DNA of 64,000 bases, from contig NZ_CP108055.1 in assembly GCF_036174265.1 (NCBI RefSeq), positions 1,984,001-2,048,000 of the forward strand, given 5' to 3'. The position numbers were made by a program, and so were the translations under genes. This DNA is from Streptomyces sp. NBC_00285 (GTDB lineage: Bacteria; Actinomycetota; Actinomycetes; Streptomycetales; Streptomycetaceae). The first letter of the stretch is position 1. Every line of letters begins with the position of its first letter. The notes beneath the pieces are model-generated. The model saw only the letters and a list, made by a program, of their open reading frames with translations. It did no database searches and was not told the DNA's origin. Of this stretch, positions 52,039-62,406 are shown piece by piece.

Positions 52039-54714
52039 TCAGCCCTCGCCTCTCTCCTCGGCGCGGGGCCAGACCACCGTGTGTGTACCGCTACTGAACT
52101 CCTGCGGGGGCTCGTCGGTGCCGGTGTGCACGCGCGCGGTGCTGCCTGGTGGAACCCTGACTTCCAGAGTCACCTGGCTCCCGTCCGCGACCCAGCTGCT
52201 GGAGGCGGCGCCGTAGGGCGTCTGCACCTCGGCGCGGGCGGAGGTCAGCCCGCCGCCCACCAGTGGACGGACGTCGAACACGCGGTAGCCCGGTTCAGTC
52301 GGCGACAGCCCGGCGACGTATTCGGTGAGGAAGCCGACCACCGCACCGAGGGCGTAGTGGTTGTGGCTCTCTTTTGCCTCCCCCTTCGTGTTGTACCCGT
52401 TCCAGGTCTCCCAGACGGTGGTCGCCCCCTGTTCGACCTGGTACAGCCAGGACGGCGTGGTGGTCTGCAACAGCAGACGCCAGGCAACGTCGGGCCGGCC
52501 TGCGTCGACGAGGACCGGCAACAGCATCGGCGTGGAAAGGAAGCCGGTGGCCAGGTGGTCATCGGCTTCCTCGATGAGCGCGACCAGCCGGTCGACGGCC
52601 GCGGGGCGTTCTTCATGTTCCAGCAGGCCGAAGGCGAGGGCGCGGACGTAGTCGTCCTGGCGGTCGGTTCCGACACGGCCGTCGTCGTACAGGAAGGCCG
52701 CCCGCCAGGCGCTGCGCGTGTGGTCCGCGATTTCCCGGTAGCGGGTGGCATCGGCGTCGCGGCCGAGGACAGTCGCGATGTCGGACAGAGTGCGCGCGGA
52801 GTGCTCGAAGTAGGCGGTGGCCGTCACCGGGCTGTGCCGCATGCTGTCGAGAATCGACGCGGCGAAGCCCTGCCCCGGACGCAGCCACTCGCCGAAGTGG
52901 AAGCCGGTGTCCAGCAGGAAGGGGTCGACGTCAGGGTTCGCACTGCCGCGCAGGCGCCGGGTGATGCGCCGCTTCTCGCGAGCCCGGCGGGTCAGTTGAT
53001 CGACCCATGCGGTCATGCTCGGGTACTGCCGCTCCAGGACGGACCGGTCGCCGTAATACCGGTACAGCGTCCAGGGCAGAAGTACGGCAGCGTCTCCCCA
53101 GCCGGCCGACTGCGCCACCATGCGCATCAGTTTGGCCATTCCTCCGGAGAAGGACGAGGCCTCAGCGGGAACGAAGACCGGCACTCTACCGTCGGGCAGC
53201 TGCTCTGCGGCCAGATTGCGCAGGTAGCGGCGCAAGTAGGCCTGGGCGTCGACGAACGTCGTGGACGTCGGGGCGAAGACCTGAATGTCCCCGGTCCAGC
53301 CGGAGCGTTCCCGGCTTGGACAGTCCGTCGGGGTGTCGGTGAAGTTCGACCGAAGTGACCAGGAGACGTTGCGACGAAGGCGGACGAGCCGCTGGTCGGA
53401 GCAGTCGAAGCCTCCGGCGTCCGGCAACGTCGAGGACAGAACGATGCCCTCGATGTCTTGGGCACTCAGGTCGCCGGGCAGGCCGTCGACCTCGACGTAG
53501 CGGAATCCGTGGATGGTGAACCACGGGGACCACCAGGTTGCTTCGTCGCCGAGAATGACCTCGTCGCGCTGGTACCAGCGGTTCACGGGAAGTCCGTGGA
53601 TGTAGTCGATGTCCAGCTCGCCGTCCTTGCGCAGGACCTCGCTGTGCGTCAGGCGGACGGTGGTCCCGGGTCCTGCGGGAAGACGGATCCGCACCACGCC
53701 GGCGAAGTTCTGCCCGAAGTCGACGATCTGCTTACCCGAAGACGCCCGGCTGACGGTACGAGGAGAGAGCCGCTCGATCTCGCACACCGCGGGAACGTCC
53801 TCGGCGATCAGCGTGCGCCGGTCGTCGAGTACCTCGGCGAGCCCGAACCGGGCTGGTGGTGCCTGTGAGGTCAGCCAGTCCTCATCAGGTACGCGCAGGT
53901 CGACCCGCTCCCCGAACATCGGGTCGGCAGCGCCGATGCGCCCGGTCCCGGCCTGCCAGGATCCGTCGCTGACGACCGTGACCGTGCTGCCGTCCGCCAG
54001 ATCGAGATCCACCTGGACGAGGCCGGCGGTCCGGTCGCCGTAGACGGCCTGCTTCGCGGTGAGCCCGTTGGCCCCGCGGAATCTGCCGTCCCCGACCGCC
54101 ATCGACACAACGTTGCCGCCGGCACGGAAGGCTTCCGTCACGTCATAAGCCTGGTATTCCACGTACTGGTCGAACGGCGTCCAGCGCGGCACCAGCGCCG
54201 GGCCCGTGAGGTCACGTCCGTTGACGAAGAAGCGGTACCAGCCCAGCGCCGAGACGTAGGCCCGACCCCGAAGCACGGGTGCGGGAAGGTCGACCGTGGT
54301 ACGCAGGTACAGCACGCGATAGTCGGTCTTCGCCGCGGGGGCGGGCCCGCTCACCCAGCGTGCGGCCCAGCGCTCCGGGTCCAGTACGCCCGTCTCGAAC
54401 GATGCGTACTCGCTCCAAGGACCGGGTTCCTGCTCCGTCCCGGACCAGACGCGCACCCGCCACCTGTAGCGCCGGCACGACATCAGCGACGTGCCCTCGT
54501 ACGTGACACCGAAGGGCTCGGTGCCGGTCACCCGGCCGCTGTCCCAAGCCGGCTCACCCGCGGCGGAACCGTCCCCGGTGGTCACCTGCACCTGGTACGC
54601 GGCTTGGGTCACGGCCCCGGCAGGCAGCCGCCACGCGAACTCCGGACTCCGACTGCCGATGCACAACGGGCTGTCCAGCGTCTCGGTCCGCAGATCTACA
54701 GGGGCGCACAGCAT
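52039..54714 (-). CDS. Alpha-L-rhamnosidase, glycoside hydrolase family 78
   Basis: The protein is 891 aa from ATG 54714 (AAGGAG 7 nt upstream); ATG 54729 is an alternative. N-terminal beta-sandwich domains (about 1-420) precede an (alpha/alpha)6 barrel and a C-terminal beta domain. The GH78 acidic cluster DCPSRERSGWTGD is intact: D464, E469 and D476, with the same spacing as D567, E572 and D579 of the Bacillus enzyme. It has no signal peptide, so it is probably cytoplasmic. It cleaves terminal alpha-L-rhamnose from plant glycosides or polysaccharides. No rhamnose transporter lies beside it. Confidence 0.9.
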   Translation of the reverse strand: MLCAPVDLRTETLDSPLCIGSRSPEFAWRLPAGAVTQAAYQVQVTTGDGSAAGEPAWDSGRVTGTEPFGVTYEGTSLMSCRRYRWRVRVWSGTEQEPGPWSEYASFETGVLDPERWAARWVSGPAPAAKTDYRVLYLRTTVDLPAPVLRGRAYVSALGWYRFFVNGRDLTGPALVPRWTPFDQYVEYQAYDVTEAFRAGGNVVSMAVGDGRFRGANGLTAKQAVYGDRTAGLVQVDLDLADGSTVTVVSDGSWQAGTGRIGAADPMFGERVDLRVPDEDWLTSQAPPARFGLAEVLDDRRTLIAEDVPAVCEIERLSPRTVSRASSGKQIVDFGQNFAGVVRIRLPAGPGTTVRLTHSEVLRKDGELDIDYIHGLPVNRWYQRDEVILGDEATWWSPWFTIHGFRYVEVDGLPGDLSAQDIEGIVLSSTLPDAGGFDCSDQRLVRLRRNVSWSLRSNFTDTPTDCPSRERSGWTGDIQVFAPTSTTFVDAQAYLRRYLRNLAAEQLPDGRVPVFVPAEASSFSGGMAKLMRMVAQSAGWGDAAVLLPWTLYRYYGDRSVLERQYPSMTAWVDQLTRRAREKRRITRRLRGSANPDVDPFLLDTGFHFGEWLRPGQGFAASILDSMRHSPVTATAYFEHSARTLSDIATVLGRDADATRYREIADHTRSAWRAAFLYDDGRVGTDRQDDYVRALAFGLLEHEERPAAVDRLVALIEEADDHLATGFLSTPMLLPVLVDAGRPDVAWRLLLQTTTPSWLYQVEQGATTVWETWNGYNTKGEAKESHNHYALGAVVGFLTEYVAGLSPTEPGYRVFDVRPLVGGGLTSARAEVQTPYGAASSSWVADGSQVTLEVRVPPGSTARVHTGTDEPPQEFSSGTHTVVWPRAEERGEG

Positions 54715-54785
54715 GCAAGTCTCCTTCATCGCGCCGAGGAACCGTCCTCGTCCCGGCCGCGGGCGACACATCGGTAAAACGATTC

Positions 54786-54876
54786 CAGTGACAGAGCGTC
54801 CTTGCTGTCGTCCGGGCATGGATCGCCCGCGTGCGACCGGGGCACCGTCGATACCGCCGCGATCGTGAAGGCATCG
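54786..54876 (-). pseudogene. Fragment of a tetR gene, copy B
   Basis: On the minus strand this reads DAFTIAAVSTV ... PDDSKDALS, corresponding to EAFTIAAVCDRAQV ... TDSKDALFLA of the intact TetR at 44760-45422. About 180 bp present between the matching part and the promoter in copy A are deleted here. The fragment runs straight into the duplicated promoter at 54879. Confidence 0.75.
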
Positions 54877-54878
54877 TC

Positions 54879-54933
54879 TTGACAGAACCGTAGCAGGCGC
54901 TACTCTTTTGCTTCAACCGTAGCGTTCACTACG
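54879..54933 (+). promoter_or_regulatory. TetR-type promoter/operator, copy B
   Basis: TTGACA (54879-54884), 16 nt, TACTCT (54901-54906). It has the same two inverted repeats as copy A: GTAGCAGGCGCTAC (54890-54903, identical) and CGTAGCGTTCACTACG (54918-54933, one base different). It drives the monooxygenase pair at 54966 and 55287. With its own tetR destroyed, control would have to come from the intact TetR 9.4 kb away. Confidence 0.7.
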
Positions 54934-54965
54934 CTTTGCCCATCTTCCACCGTCGGAGGATCTTC

Positions 54966-55253
54966 GTGCTGATCGTGATCGGCAGTGCCCGTGCGCTTCC
55001 CGGACGCCGGGCTGACCTGGTGTCGGCCGCTCGTGCCGTCGCCACACAGTCCCGTGCGGACGAGGGCTGCGAGTCCTACGGCTTCTACGCCGACCTCACC
55101 GACGACGAGACGATCCTGAGCGTCGAGATCTGGCGCGACCAGGCCGCCCTCGACGCGCACATGGAGCACCCGCACACGCAGGAGTTCCTCGCCGCAGCCG
55201 GCTCGCTGGTCGACGGCACGCCGACGATGCATTTCCACACCGTCGCCGACTGA
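54966..55253 (+). CDS. Antibiotic biosynthesis monooxygenase (ABM)-domain protein
   Basis: The protein is 95 aa from GTG 54966 (CGGAGGA 6 nt upstream), a single ABM ferredoxin-like fold. Typical marks are the start LIVIGSARALPGRRADL, ESYGFYADLTDDETILSVEIW in the middle and the terminal HFHTVAD. ABM proteins are cofactor-free oxygenases or quinone-forming enzymes, or simply dimer-forming helpers. It is 33 nt ahead of an FAD monooxygenase gene on the same transcript. Confidence 0.87.
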   Translation: MLIVIGSARALPGRRADLVSAARAVATQSRADEGCESYGFYADLTDDETILSVEIWRDQAALDAHMEHPHTQEFLAAAGSLVDGTPTMHFHTVAD

Positions 55254-55286
55254 CCCTTCCCGTCACCCCTATCTCCAGGGAGCACC

Positions 55287-56525
55287 ATGAGCGTCCCCGC
55301 AACGAAGCGAGGCCGGGTCGCCGTCATCGGCGCCGGACCGGCCGGCATGGCCACCGCCCTGTCGGTCCACCAGGCCGGCCACGACGTCGTCCTCCTGGAG
55401 CGCTACCCGCAGGCCCGGCCGGCCGGCAACATCCTCAACCTGTGGCCACCGCCGATCAAAGCGCTCGGCCTGCTCGGCGTTGACATCACCGACCTGGGTG
55501 CCCCCTGCTATTCGGAGTTCCGCTCCGCGAAGGGCCGCACCCGGGCCCGCGTCAACCTGCCCGAGCACATCGTCGCCGACTACGGGGGTGGCTTCATCGG
55601 GCTGCTGCGCCCGGAGCTCTACCAACGGCTGCTCGCTGCGATGCCGCCCGGTGTCCTGCAGCTCAACCGCACGGTGGAGAGCTTCGACCAGGACGAGACC
55701 GGCGTCCGGTTGAAGATGGCCGACGGCGAGACCATCGAGGTCGACGTGCTCGTCGGCGCCGACGGCATCGACTCGCTGGTCCGCCGGACGCTGTGGGGCG
55801 ACTCACCCAAGCGGGAGCACAACCTGCACATCTTCGGCGGATTCACCTTCGACGAGGTCCTCGTCGCGGACCCGGGGCTGTGCATCGTCTCCCACAACCG
55901 GACGGTGCAGGGCAGCTGGACCTCGATCCGACACAAGGGCCGCCACGGGTTCCAGTGGTGGGTGCTGGGCGCACACGACGCCGCCACCACCTTCGACGGC
56001 GACCTGCACACCACCGCGACCGCGATGGGCGCGGAGTTCCCCGCCCCGCTGCCGCAGCTGATCGCCGCGACCGAGCCGGGCAACGTGCAGCGCTGGGTGC
56101 TGCGCGACCGCAAGCCGCTCAAGCAGTGGTCCAAGGGCCGGGCCACCCTCGTCGGCGACGCCGCGCACCCGACCTCCCCCTACGCCGCCTACGGCGCGGG
56201 GATGGCGACCGAGGACGGGTACTACCTGGGCCGCCGACTGGCCGGGCTCGACCTGAGCGAGCACGCCGCCGTCCGGGCCGCGCTCGACGCCTTCGAGGCC
56301 CCGCGCAAGCCGCACACCGCCCGCCAGGTGCAACAGGCCTACATCCTGGGCAAGGTCTTCCACCACGCCCCGGGTCCCCTCCAGGGAGTGCGGGACGCGA
56401 TCCTGGACCGGACCCCCTTCCTGCAGAAGGTGGTCGGCGAGTCCTCTCCCGGCGAGATCCTGGCCCAGATCGCCGCGATCGACGAGGCCGAGAAACGATT
56501 CGTTGCTGTGCGCGGTGGGGCGTGA
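55287..56525 (+). CDS. FAD-dependent monooxygenase (PHBH/UbiH type)
   Basis: The protein is 412 aa. The Rossmann motif GAGPAGMATALSVHQAGHDVVLLER lies near residue 15, the DG motif VLVGADGIDSLVR near 155 and the second flavin motif GDAAHPTSPYAAYGAGMATED near 288. It would hydroxylate an aromatic or polyketide-like ring using NAD(P)H and oxygen. The ATG is preceded by AGGGAG. It forms an operon with the ABM protein under the TetR-type promoter, and a cyclase-family remnant follows. Confidence 0.9.
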   Translation: MSVPATKRGRVAVIGAGPAGMATALSVHQAGHDVVLLERYPQARPAGNILNLWPPPIKALGLLGVDITDLGAPCYSEFRSAKGRTRARVNLPEHIVADYGGGFIGLLRPELYQRLLAAMPPGVLQLNRTVESFDQDETGVRLKMADGETIEVDVLVGADGIDSLVRRTLWGDSPKREHNLHIFGGFTFDEVLVADPGLCIVSHNRTVQGSWTSIRHKGRHGFQWWVLGAHDAATTFDGDLHTTATAMGAEFPAPLPQLIAATEPGNVQRWVLRDRKPLKQWSKGRATLVGDAAHPTSPYAAYGAGMATEDGYYLGRRLAGLDLSEHAAVRAALDAFEAPRKPHTARQVQQAYILGKVFHHAPGPLQGVRDAILDRTPFLQKVVGESSPGEILAQIAAIDEAEKRFVAVRGGA

Positions 56526-56671
56526 TGACGCCGGGCGGTCTCGACCGCACCGACCCCGGAGGTGCCGTCGCCGCAGCGGCGAAGCGCAACTCCAACTGGG
56601 CCGCTGGGGTGTCGACGACGTCCTGGGCACACTGAACTTCCTCGACGAGGCCAAACGCCGCGAAGGCGCCA
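56526..56671 (+). pseudogene. Remnant of a cyclase-family (kynurenine-formamidase-like) gene
   Basis: Right after the monooxygenase stop, AAKRNSNW reads in one frame and GRWGVDDVLGTLNFLDEAKRREGA in the next, one base shifted. This is the conserved N-terminus of the cyclase family (SNWGRWGxDDELGTLNxL). The rest of the gene is missing and unrelated sequence follows to rsmB, including a possible insertion-element end near 56720-56755. Confidence 0.7.
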
Positions 56672-56779
56672 CCTACAACGTCCGCCCGTCTACCTTCGGT
56701 GACCGATTGGTCGGACACCGGTCAACCAGAATGAGAATTGGTCACCCACTTTGGGGGCCTACAACACCCGTCCGGGGCG

Positions 56780-58198
56780 TCAGCCGGTCCGTCGTACCAG
56801 CGCCAGATACATCGCGTCGGTCCCGTGCACATGCGGCCACAGCTGTACGTCCGGTCCCTCGCCGAGATCCGGCACGCCGGCCAACAGGGGCCGGGCGTCC
56901 AGGAGTTCGGCCTCGGGGCGCTGCTTGAGCACGTCGGCGACGACGGCGCGGGTCTCGGCGAGGTGCGGCGAGCAGGTGGCGTAGCCGACGACCCCGCCGA
57001 CCCGCACGGCGTCGAGCGCGCCGAGCAGCAGGGCGCGCTGGAGCGGGGCGAAGTCGTCGAGGTCCTCGGGGCGCCGCCGCCACCGCGCCTCGGGCCGCCG
57101 CCGCAGGGCTCCGAGCCCGGTGCACGGCACATCCATCAGCACCCGGTCGAAACTCCCGGGTTGCCACGGCGGCCGGGTCCCGTCCGCGACGATGACCTGA
57201 TACGGCCCGGGGTTGCCGTCCAGCGCCCTGGCGACCAGCCCGGCCCGGTGCGGCTGTTTCTCGGAGGCGAGCAGCGCGGCCCCCCGCTGGGCGGCCAGCG
57301 CGGCGAGCAGCGCCGCCTTGCCGCCGGGTCCCGCACAGCCGTCGAGCCACTTCTCGTCCCGCCCGTCGAGGGGCGCGTTGGCCAGGGCCAGCGCGACGAG
57401 CTGGCTTCCCTCGTCCTGGACCCCGGCCCGGCCCTCACGTACGGCGTCGACGGCCCCGGGCTCACCGCCCTCCGCCAGCCGGACGGCGTACGGCGACCAG
57501 TTGCCCGGGACGGCGGCCTCCTCGCGCAGCAGTTCCTCGGTGGTGGACCGTCCCGGCCGGGCGACGAGCGTGACCTCGGGCCGCTCGTTGTCGGCCGCAA
57601 GCAGTCGCTCGATCCCGGCCCGGCCGCCGCCGAGGGAGTCCCACAGCGCGGAGACGATCCAGCGGGGGTGGGAGTGCACGACGGAGAGGTGGTCCTCGGG
57701 ATCGTCGTCGTAGGGAGGAGCCACTTTCGTGACCCACCCGTCGAGATCGTCCTGCGCGACCTTGCGCAGTACCGCGTTGACGAACTTGGCCCGCCCGTCG
57801 CCGAGCACGACCCGCGCGAGCTCCACGGAGGCGGACACCGCGGCGTGCGTCGGGATGCGCGTCCCGAGCAGCTGATGCACACCGAGGCTCAGCACGTCGA
57901 GAACCGGCGGGTCGACCTCCCGGAGCGGCCGGTCGACACAGGCGGAGATGACGGCGTCGTAGGTCCCCTGCCGCCGCAGTGTCCCGTACACGAGCTCGGT
58001 GGCGAGCGCCGCGTCCCGCCCGTCGAAGCCGCCCTTCTCCCGCGCCTTCCGCAACAGCGGCGGCAGGACGAGGTTGGCGTAGGCGTCCCGCTCATCAACG
58101 GCCCGCAGGGCCTCGAAGGCGAGGAAGCGGACGGGGTCTTTCTGTGGCCGCCGGTAGGGCTTGCCGGGCTTACGGGGCCGACTGGGCTGGTCGCTCAC
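56780..58198 (-). CDS. rsmB: 16S rRNA (cytosine-967-C5)-methyltransferase
   Basis: The protein is 472 aa. It has an N-terminal NusB-like RNA-binding domain (about 30-165) and a C-terminal SAM methyltransferase of the RsmB/NOL1 family (about 190-470). Methyl-donor motif GCAGPGGKAALLAALAAQ lies near 285, and the two catalytic cysteines are in DVPCTGLGALRRRPEARW and in YATCSPH. It returns the window to conserved core genes and is followed on the same strand order by fmt upstream, the usual arrangement. Confidence 0.93.
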   Translation of the reverse strand: MSDQPSRPRKPGKPYRRPQKDPVRFLAFEALRAVDERDAYANLVLPPLLRKAREKGGFDGRDAALATELVYGTLRRQGTYDAVISACVDRPLREVDPPVLDVLSLGVHQLLGTRIPTHAAVSASVELARVVLGDGRAKFVNAVLRKVAQDDLDGWVTKVAPPYDDDPEDHLSVVHSHPRWIVSALWDSLGGGRAGIERLLAADNERPEVTLVARPGRSTTEELLREEAAVPGNWSPYAVRLAEGGEPGAVDAVREGRAGVQDEGSQLVALALANAPLDGRDEKWLDGCAGPGGKAALLAALAAQRGAALLASEKQPHRAGLVARALDGNPGPYQVIVADGTRPPWQPGSFDRVLMDVPCTGLGALRRRPEARWRRRPEDLDDFAPLQRALLLGALDAVRVGGVVGYATCSPHLAETRAVVADVLKQRPEAELLDARPLLAGVPDLGEGPDVQLWPHVHGTDAMYLALVRRTG

Positions 58199-58347
58199 GA
58201 AAAAGGTGCTCCGGATGTAAGGACTGGATACGAACCAAGCGTACGTCCGCCGCAGGCCACGTCACCCGCCGAGGGCCACGGAGATCCTGACGCCCGCCGT
58301 GACGTACCGAGGGCTCCGGCGCTCCAGGAGCCCGGCGGCGGCCCGCG

Positions 58348-59280
58348 TCAACCGCCGAGCGTCTCCCCGTCCGAGATCCTGACGCCCCGCGCCCAGTCCG
58401 CGGCCTTCATCGGCTTCTTCCCCTGCGCCTGCACCCACAGCAGCTCGACGCCGTGCGAGCCGGTACCGACGTGGACGCTGTTCTTGCCGACGGCGAGCGC
58501 GCCGGGGGTGAGGTCGGTCCGGTCGGGCGCAGGCTGGACCTGGACGAGCTTGAGCCGCTCGTCACGGAAGGTCGTCCAGGCACCGGGCGACGGGTGGCAC
58601 CCGCGCACGACGCGGTCCACCCGCAGCGCCGGGGCGGCCCAGTCGACCCGCGCGTCCTCAACGGTGATCTTCGGGGCGACGGTGATGCCCTCGGACGGCT
58701 GCGGTACGGCCTTCAGCGTGCCGTCCGCGATCCCGTCCATGGTCGCGGCGAGCAGCCCGGAGCCTGCGAAGGCGAGGCGGGTCAGCAGGTCGCCGCTGGT
58801 GTCGGTGGGCCGGATCTCCTCGGTGACGGTGCCGTAGACGGGCCCGGAGTCGAGCCCCTCCTCGATCAGGAAGGTGGAGGCCCCGGTGATCTCGTCGCCC
58901 GCCATGATGGAGTGCTGCACGGGAGCGGCCCCGCGCCAGGCGGGCAGCAGGGAGAAGTGCAGGTTGACCCAGCCGTGGGCGGGGACGTCGAGGGCGACGC
59001 GGGGCAGAAGGGCGCCGTAGGCGACGACGGGGCAGCAGTCCGGGGCGATCTCGCGCAGCCGCTCGAGGAACTCGGGGTCCCGCGGCTTCACGGGCTTCAG
59101 CACCTCGATCCCCGCCTCCTCGGCCCGCACCGCGACGGGGCTCGCGACCAACCTGCGCCCCCGTCCGGCCGGCGCGTCCGGCCGTGTGACGACGGCGGCG
59201 ACCTCATGCCGCCCGGAGGCGATGAGAGCGTCCAGGGCGGGAACGGCGACCTCGGGGGTACCGGCGAAGACGAGCTTCAT
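58348..59280 (-). CDS. fmt: Methionyl-tRNA formyltransferase
   Basis: The protein is 310 aa from ATG 59280 ([19 protein letters not shown]). It formylates initiator Met-tRNA. Diagnostic parts are the formyl-THF site motif [22 protein letters not shown] near residue 108 and the C-terminal oligonucleotide-binding domain (about 205-305). The longer open frame upstream is not coding. The gap 59281-59547 to the next, divergent gene holds nothing that I can call. Confidence 0.95.
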   Translation of the reverse strand: MKLVFAGTPEVAVPALDALIASGRHEVAAVVTRPDAPAGRGRRLVASPVAVRAEEAGIEVLKPVKPRDPEFLERLREIAPDCCPVVAYGALLPRVALDVPAHGWVNLHFSLLPAWRGAAPVQHSIMAGDEITGASTFLIEEGLDSGPVYGTVTEEIRPTDTSGDLLTRLAFAGSGLLAATMDGIADGTLKAVPQPSEGITVAPKITVEDARVDWAAPALRVDRVVRGCHPSPGAWTTFRDERLKLVQVQPAPDRTDLTPGALAVGKNSVHVGTGSHGVELLWVQAQGKKPMKAADWARGVRISDGETLGG

Positions 59281-59310
59281 AAGGGGGCGGGACCTCTCGC
59301 AGAGGGGTGA

Positions 59311-60099
<789 letters not shown>

Positions 60100-60113
60100 C
60101 CCCCGCCGCCCCT

Positions 60114-60157
60114 TCTGCCCTCCCCGGCCGCTCCCCGAGCCGCTCCGGGAGGGCAGA
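60114..60157. terminator. Bidirectional hairpin terminator
   Basis: Stem TCTGCCCTCCC at 60114-60124 with GGGAGGGCAGA at 60147-60157, and further GC pairing inside. It lies between the convergent HTH-protein gene and priA. Confidence 0.65.
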
Positions 60158-60249
60158 CGCATGTCGCCCACCTGCTGAGGAGGCCCGGGACGCCCCGACA
60201 AGCCACCTGTCGACGGCTGGCGCCCGCACCGGACCCGGCCCCGCACCCC

Positions 60250-62406
60250 TCACCCGATGTCAGGCGGATCGATCCGCACCCACACCGCCCCATCCCCCGC
60301 ACCCCCGCCCCGCGCCATCCGCGCGGCCTGCGCGGCCTTCAGCGAGGCGGCCAACGCCGACCCCCTCCCCGGCGGCACCCGCACAAGCACCCGCTCCCAC
60401 CGCTCCCCGACCGGCGGCGCCCCCACTCGCCGGGGCCCCCCGGCCACCGTGACCGGCATCGGCACAGGCCCCAACACCTCGGCCTCCTGAGGCAGTTCCA
60501 CCGCCGCCAGGAATCCGGCGAGGGCCTCGGCCGTCCCGGACACCGCAGCCATCCGCGACACCGGAGGGAATCCCAGCTCGGCCCGCTCCCCCAGCTCGCG
60601 CACCGCATGCCCCACGGGATCCCACCGCACCAACGCCTGCACGGGCCGCAGCGTGGGCTCGGCGACCACCACAACGGTCCCCCCGGCCTCCTGCGCCCGC
60701 ACCAGCGCCGCCGCCGCGATCCACCGCCGCAGCGCGTCCTCCCCCGCCCGCAGATCGGGCCGCCCGAGCATCGCCCATCCGTCCAGCAGCAGCGCCGCCG
60801 CGTACCCGCCCTCGGCGACCGGCTCGGCTCCCGGCGTGCTCACCACCAGCGCCGGTGCCCCCGGCACCGTGTCCAGCACATGCTCACGCCCCGACGTCCG
60901 CACCGGAACAGCCGGGAACGCCCTGCCCAACTCCTCCGCCGTACGCCGCGCCCCCACCACCTGCGCCCGCAGTCGGAACGCCCCGCACTCCGGACAGTGC
61001 CAGGCCTCTTCCTCCCGCCCGCACCACCCGCACCGCAGCGCCCCGGCGTCCTGGCCCTCCAACGGCCCGGCGCAGTGCCGACACCGCGCGGGCTCGCGGC
61101 AGTTGGCGCACGCCATCCGCGGCACGTACCCCCGCCGCGGCACCTGTACGAGCACGGGCCCGTGCCGCAGGCCCTCCCTGACGGCCTGCCAGGCGAGCGT
61201 GGGCAGCCGAGCGGCGCGCGCGGCCTCGTCCCGCGCGAGATCGTGGTCCCCGACGGTCCGCACCAGTGGAGCGACGGCCCGCACCTGCTCCCGAGAAGCG
61301 ACGAGCGGCCGGGCCCAACCGCTCTCCACGAGCTGCGCCGCCTCGACAGTGCAGCTCCAACTCCCCAACAGGAAAGCGCACGTGTCCTGAGCGGCCCGCA
61401 ACAGCAGCACCTCACGCGCATGCGGCTGCGGAGCGTGCTGCTCGCTGAGGTTGTCGTCGCCGTCGTCCCACAGGGCGACGAGCCCCAGATCCCGCACCGG
61501 CGCGAACATGGCCGCCCGGGTCCCCACCACCGCCCGCACCGACCCCCGGCGTACGGCCAGCCACTCCCCGTACCGCTTCTCTGGCCCGGCGTCGGCGGTC
61601 AGCACCGCATGACGCCCCTTCCCCAGCACCGAGGTCAGCGCGGCGTCGACGCGCGCGACGGCCCGCCCGTCCGGAACGACGACCAGCGCGCCACGCCCCG
61701 AGGCCAGGGTCGCCGCGACAGCCCGGGCCAGGTCGGTACTCCACTCCGGCCCGGGCAGGGCGTTCCACACCGCGCGGGGGGCGCCCCCCGAGGCCAGCGC
61801 CTCCAGAAACGCGCCGCCACGCTCGTACCGCCCCCAGGACCCCACCTCCGGTACTCCGGGCGGCGGGAGGGGTGCGGGCGCGGGCCGCTGCTCGGCCCGG
61901 GCGCTGCGCGGCGGCACAGCGAGCTGCAGTACGTCGGCGAGGCTTCCCGCATACCGGTCGGCGACGGCCCGGGCCAGCCCCAGAAGCTCCTCGCTGAGCA
62001 CCGGCTCGGGTGAGACGACCTGGGCGAGCGCGGCCAGCGGCCCGGAGTAGTCCGACTGGGCGAGCCTCTCGATCAGAAACCCGTCGATCAGCCCCCCGCC
62101 CTCGCGGCGCCCTTCACGGACCCGTCCGCGACCGGCCCCGAACCGCACCCGCACCCGCACCCCGGGCTGCGCATCCGCGTCGAGCTCCTCGGGCACGGCA
62201 TAGTCGAAGTACCGGTCGAGATGCAGCACTCCCTTGTCGACCAGGACCCGCGCGACCGGCAGTTCCCTGGCCAGCGCGGCCCCCCGCCACGTCCGCGGCT
62301 TGGCCTTCGGCGCCTTGGCCTTCCGCACACTCTCCCGAATGAACGCAAGCTGCTCCGGCGCCCCGGCCGCCCCGGAACGCTCCGCCCCCTCATCCTCGCT
62401 GCTCAC
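60250..62406 (-). CDS. priA: Primosomal protein N' (PriA), helicase-degenerate actinobacterial form
   Basis: The protein is 718 aa from GTG 62406. It has an N-terminal DNA-binding domain (about 45-140), a helicase-like core, zinc-binding CxxC pairs (CANCREPARCRHCAGP and CGWCGREEEAWHCPECG, about 425-475) and a C-terminal domain. The Walker A region reads LPGPEWSTDL and the DEAH position reads DDGDDN, so ATP-binding motifs are absent. This is the norm for actinobacterial PriA, which likely loads the replisome without unwinding. The upstream gap 62407-62687 holds nothing that I can call. Confidence 0.9.
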   Translation of the reverse strand: MSSEDEGAERSGAAGAPEQLAFIRESVRKAKAPKAKPRTWRGAALARELPVARVLVDKGVLHLDRYFDYAVPEELDADAQPGVRVRVRFGAGRGRVREGRREGGGLIDGFLIERLAQSDYSGPLAALAQVVSPEPVLSEELLGLARAVADRYAGSLADVLQLAVPPRSARAEQRPAPAPLPPPGVPEVGSWGRYERGGAFLEALASGGAPRAVWNALPGPEWSTDLARAVAATLASGRGALVVVPDGRAVARVDAALTSVLGKGRHAVLTADAGPEKRYGEWLAVRRGSVRAVVGTRAAMFAPVRDLGLVALWDDGDDNLSEQHAPQPHAREVLLLRAAQDTCAFLLGSWSCTVEAAQLVESGWARPLVASREQVRAVAPLVRTVGDHDLARDEAARAARLPTLAWQAVREGLRHGPVLVQVPRRGYVPRMACANCREPARCRHCAGPLEGQDAGALRCGWCGREEEAWHCPECGAFRLRAQVVGARRTAEELGRAFPAVPVRTSGREHVLDTVPGAPALVVSTPGAEPVAEGGYAAALLLDGWAMLGRPDLRAGEDALRRWIAAAALVRAQEAGGTVVVVAEPTLRPVQALVRWDPVGHAVRELGERAELGFPPVSRMAAVSGTAEALAGFLAAVELPQEAEVLGPVPMPVTVAGGPRRVGAPPVGERWERVLVRVPPGRGSALAASLKAAQAARMARGGGAGDGAVWVRIDPPDIG

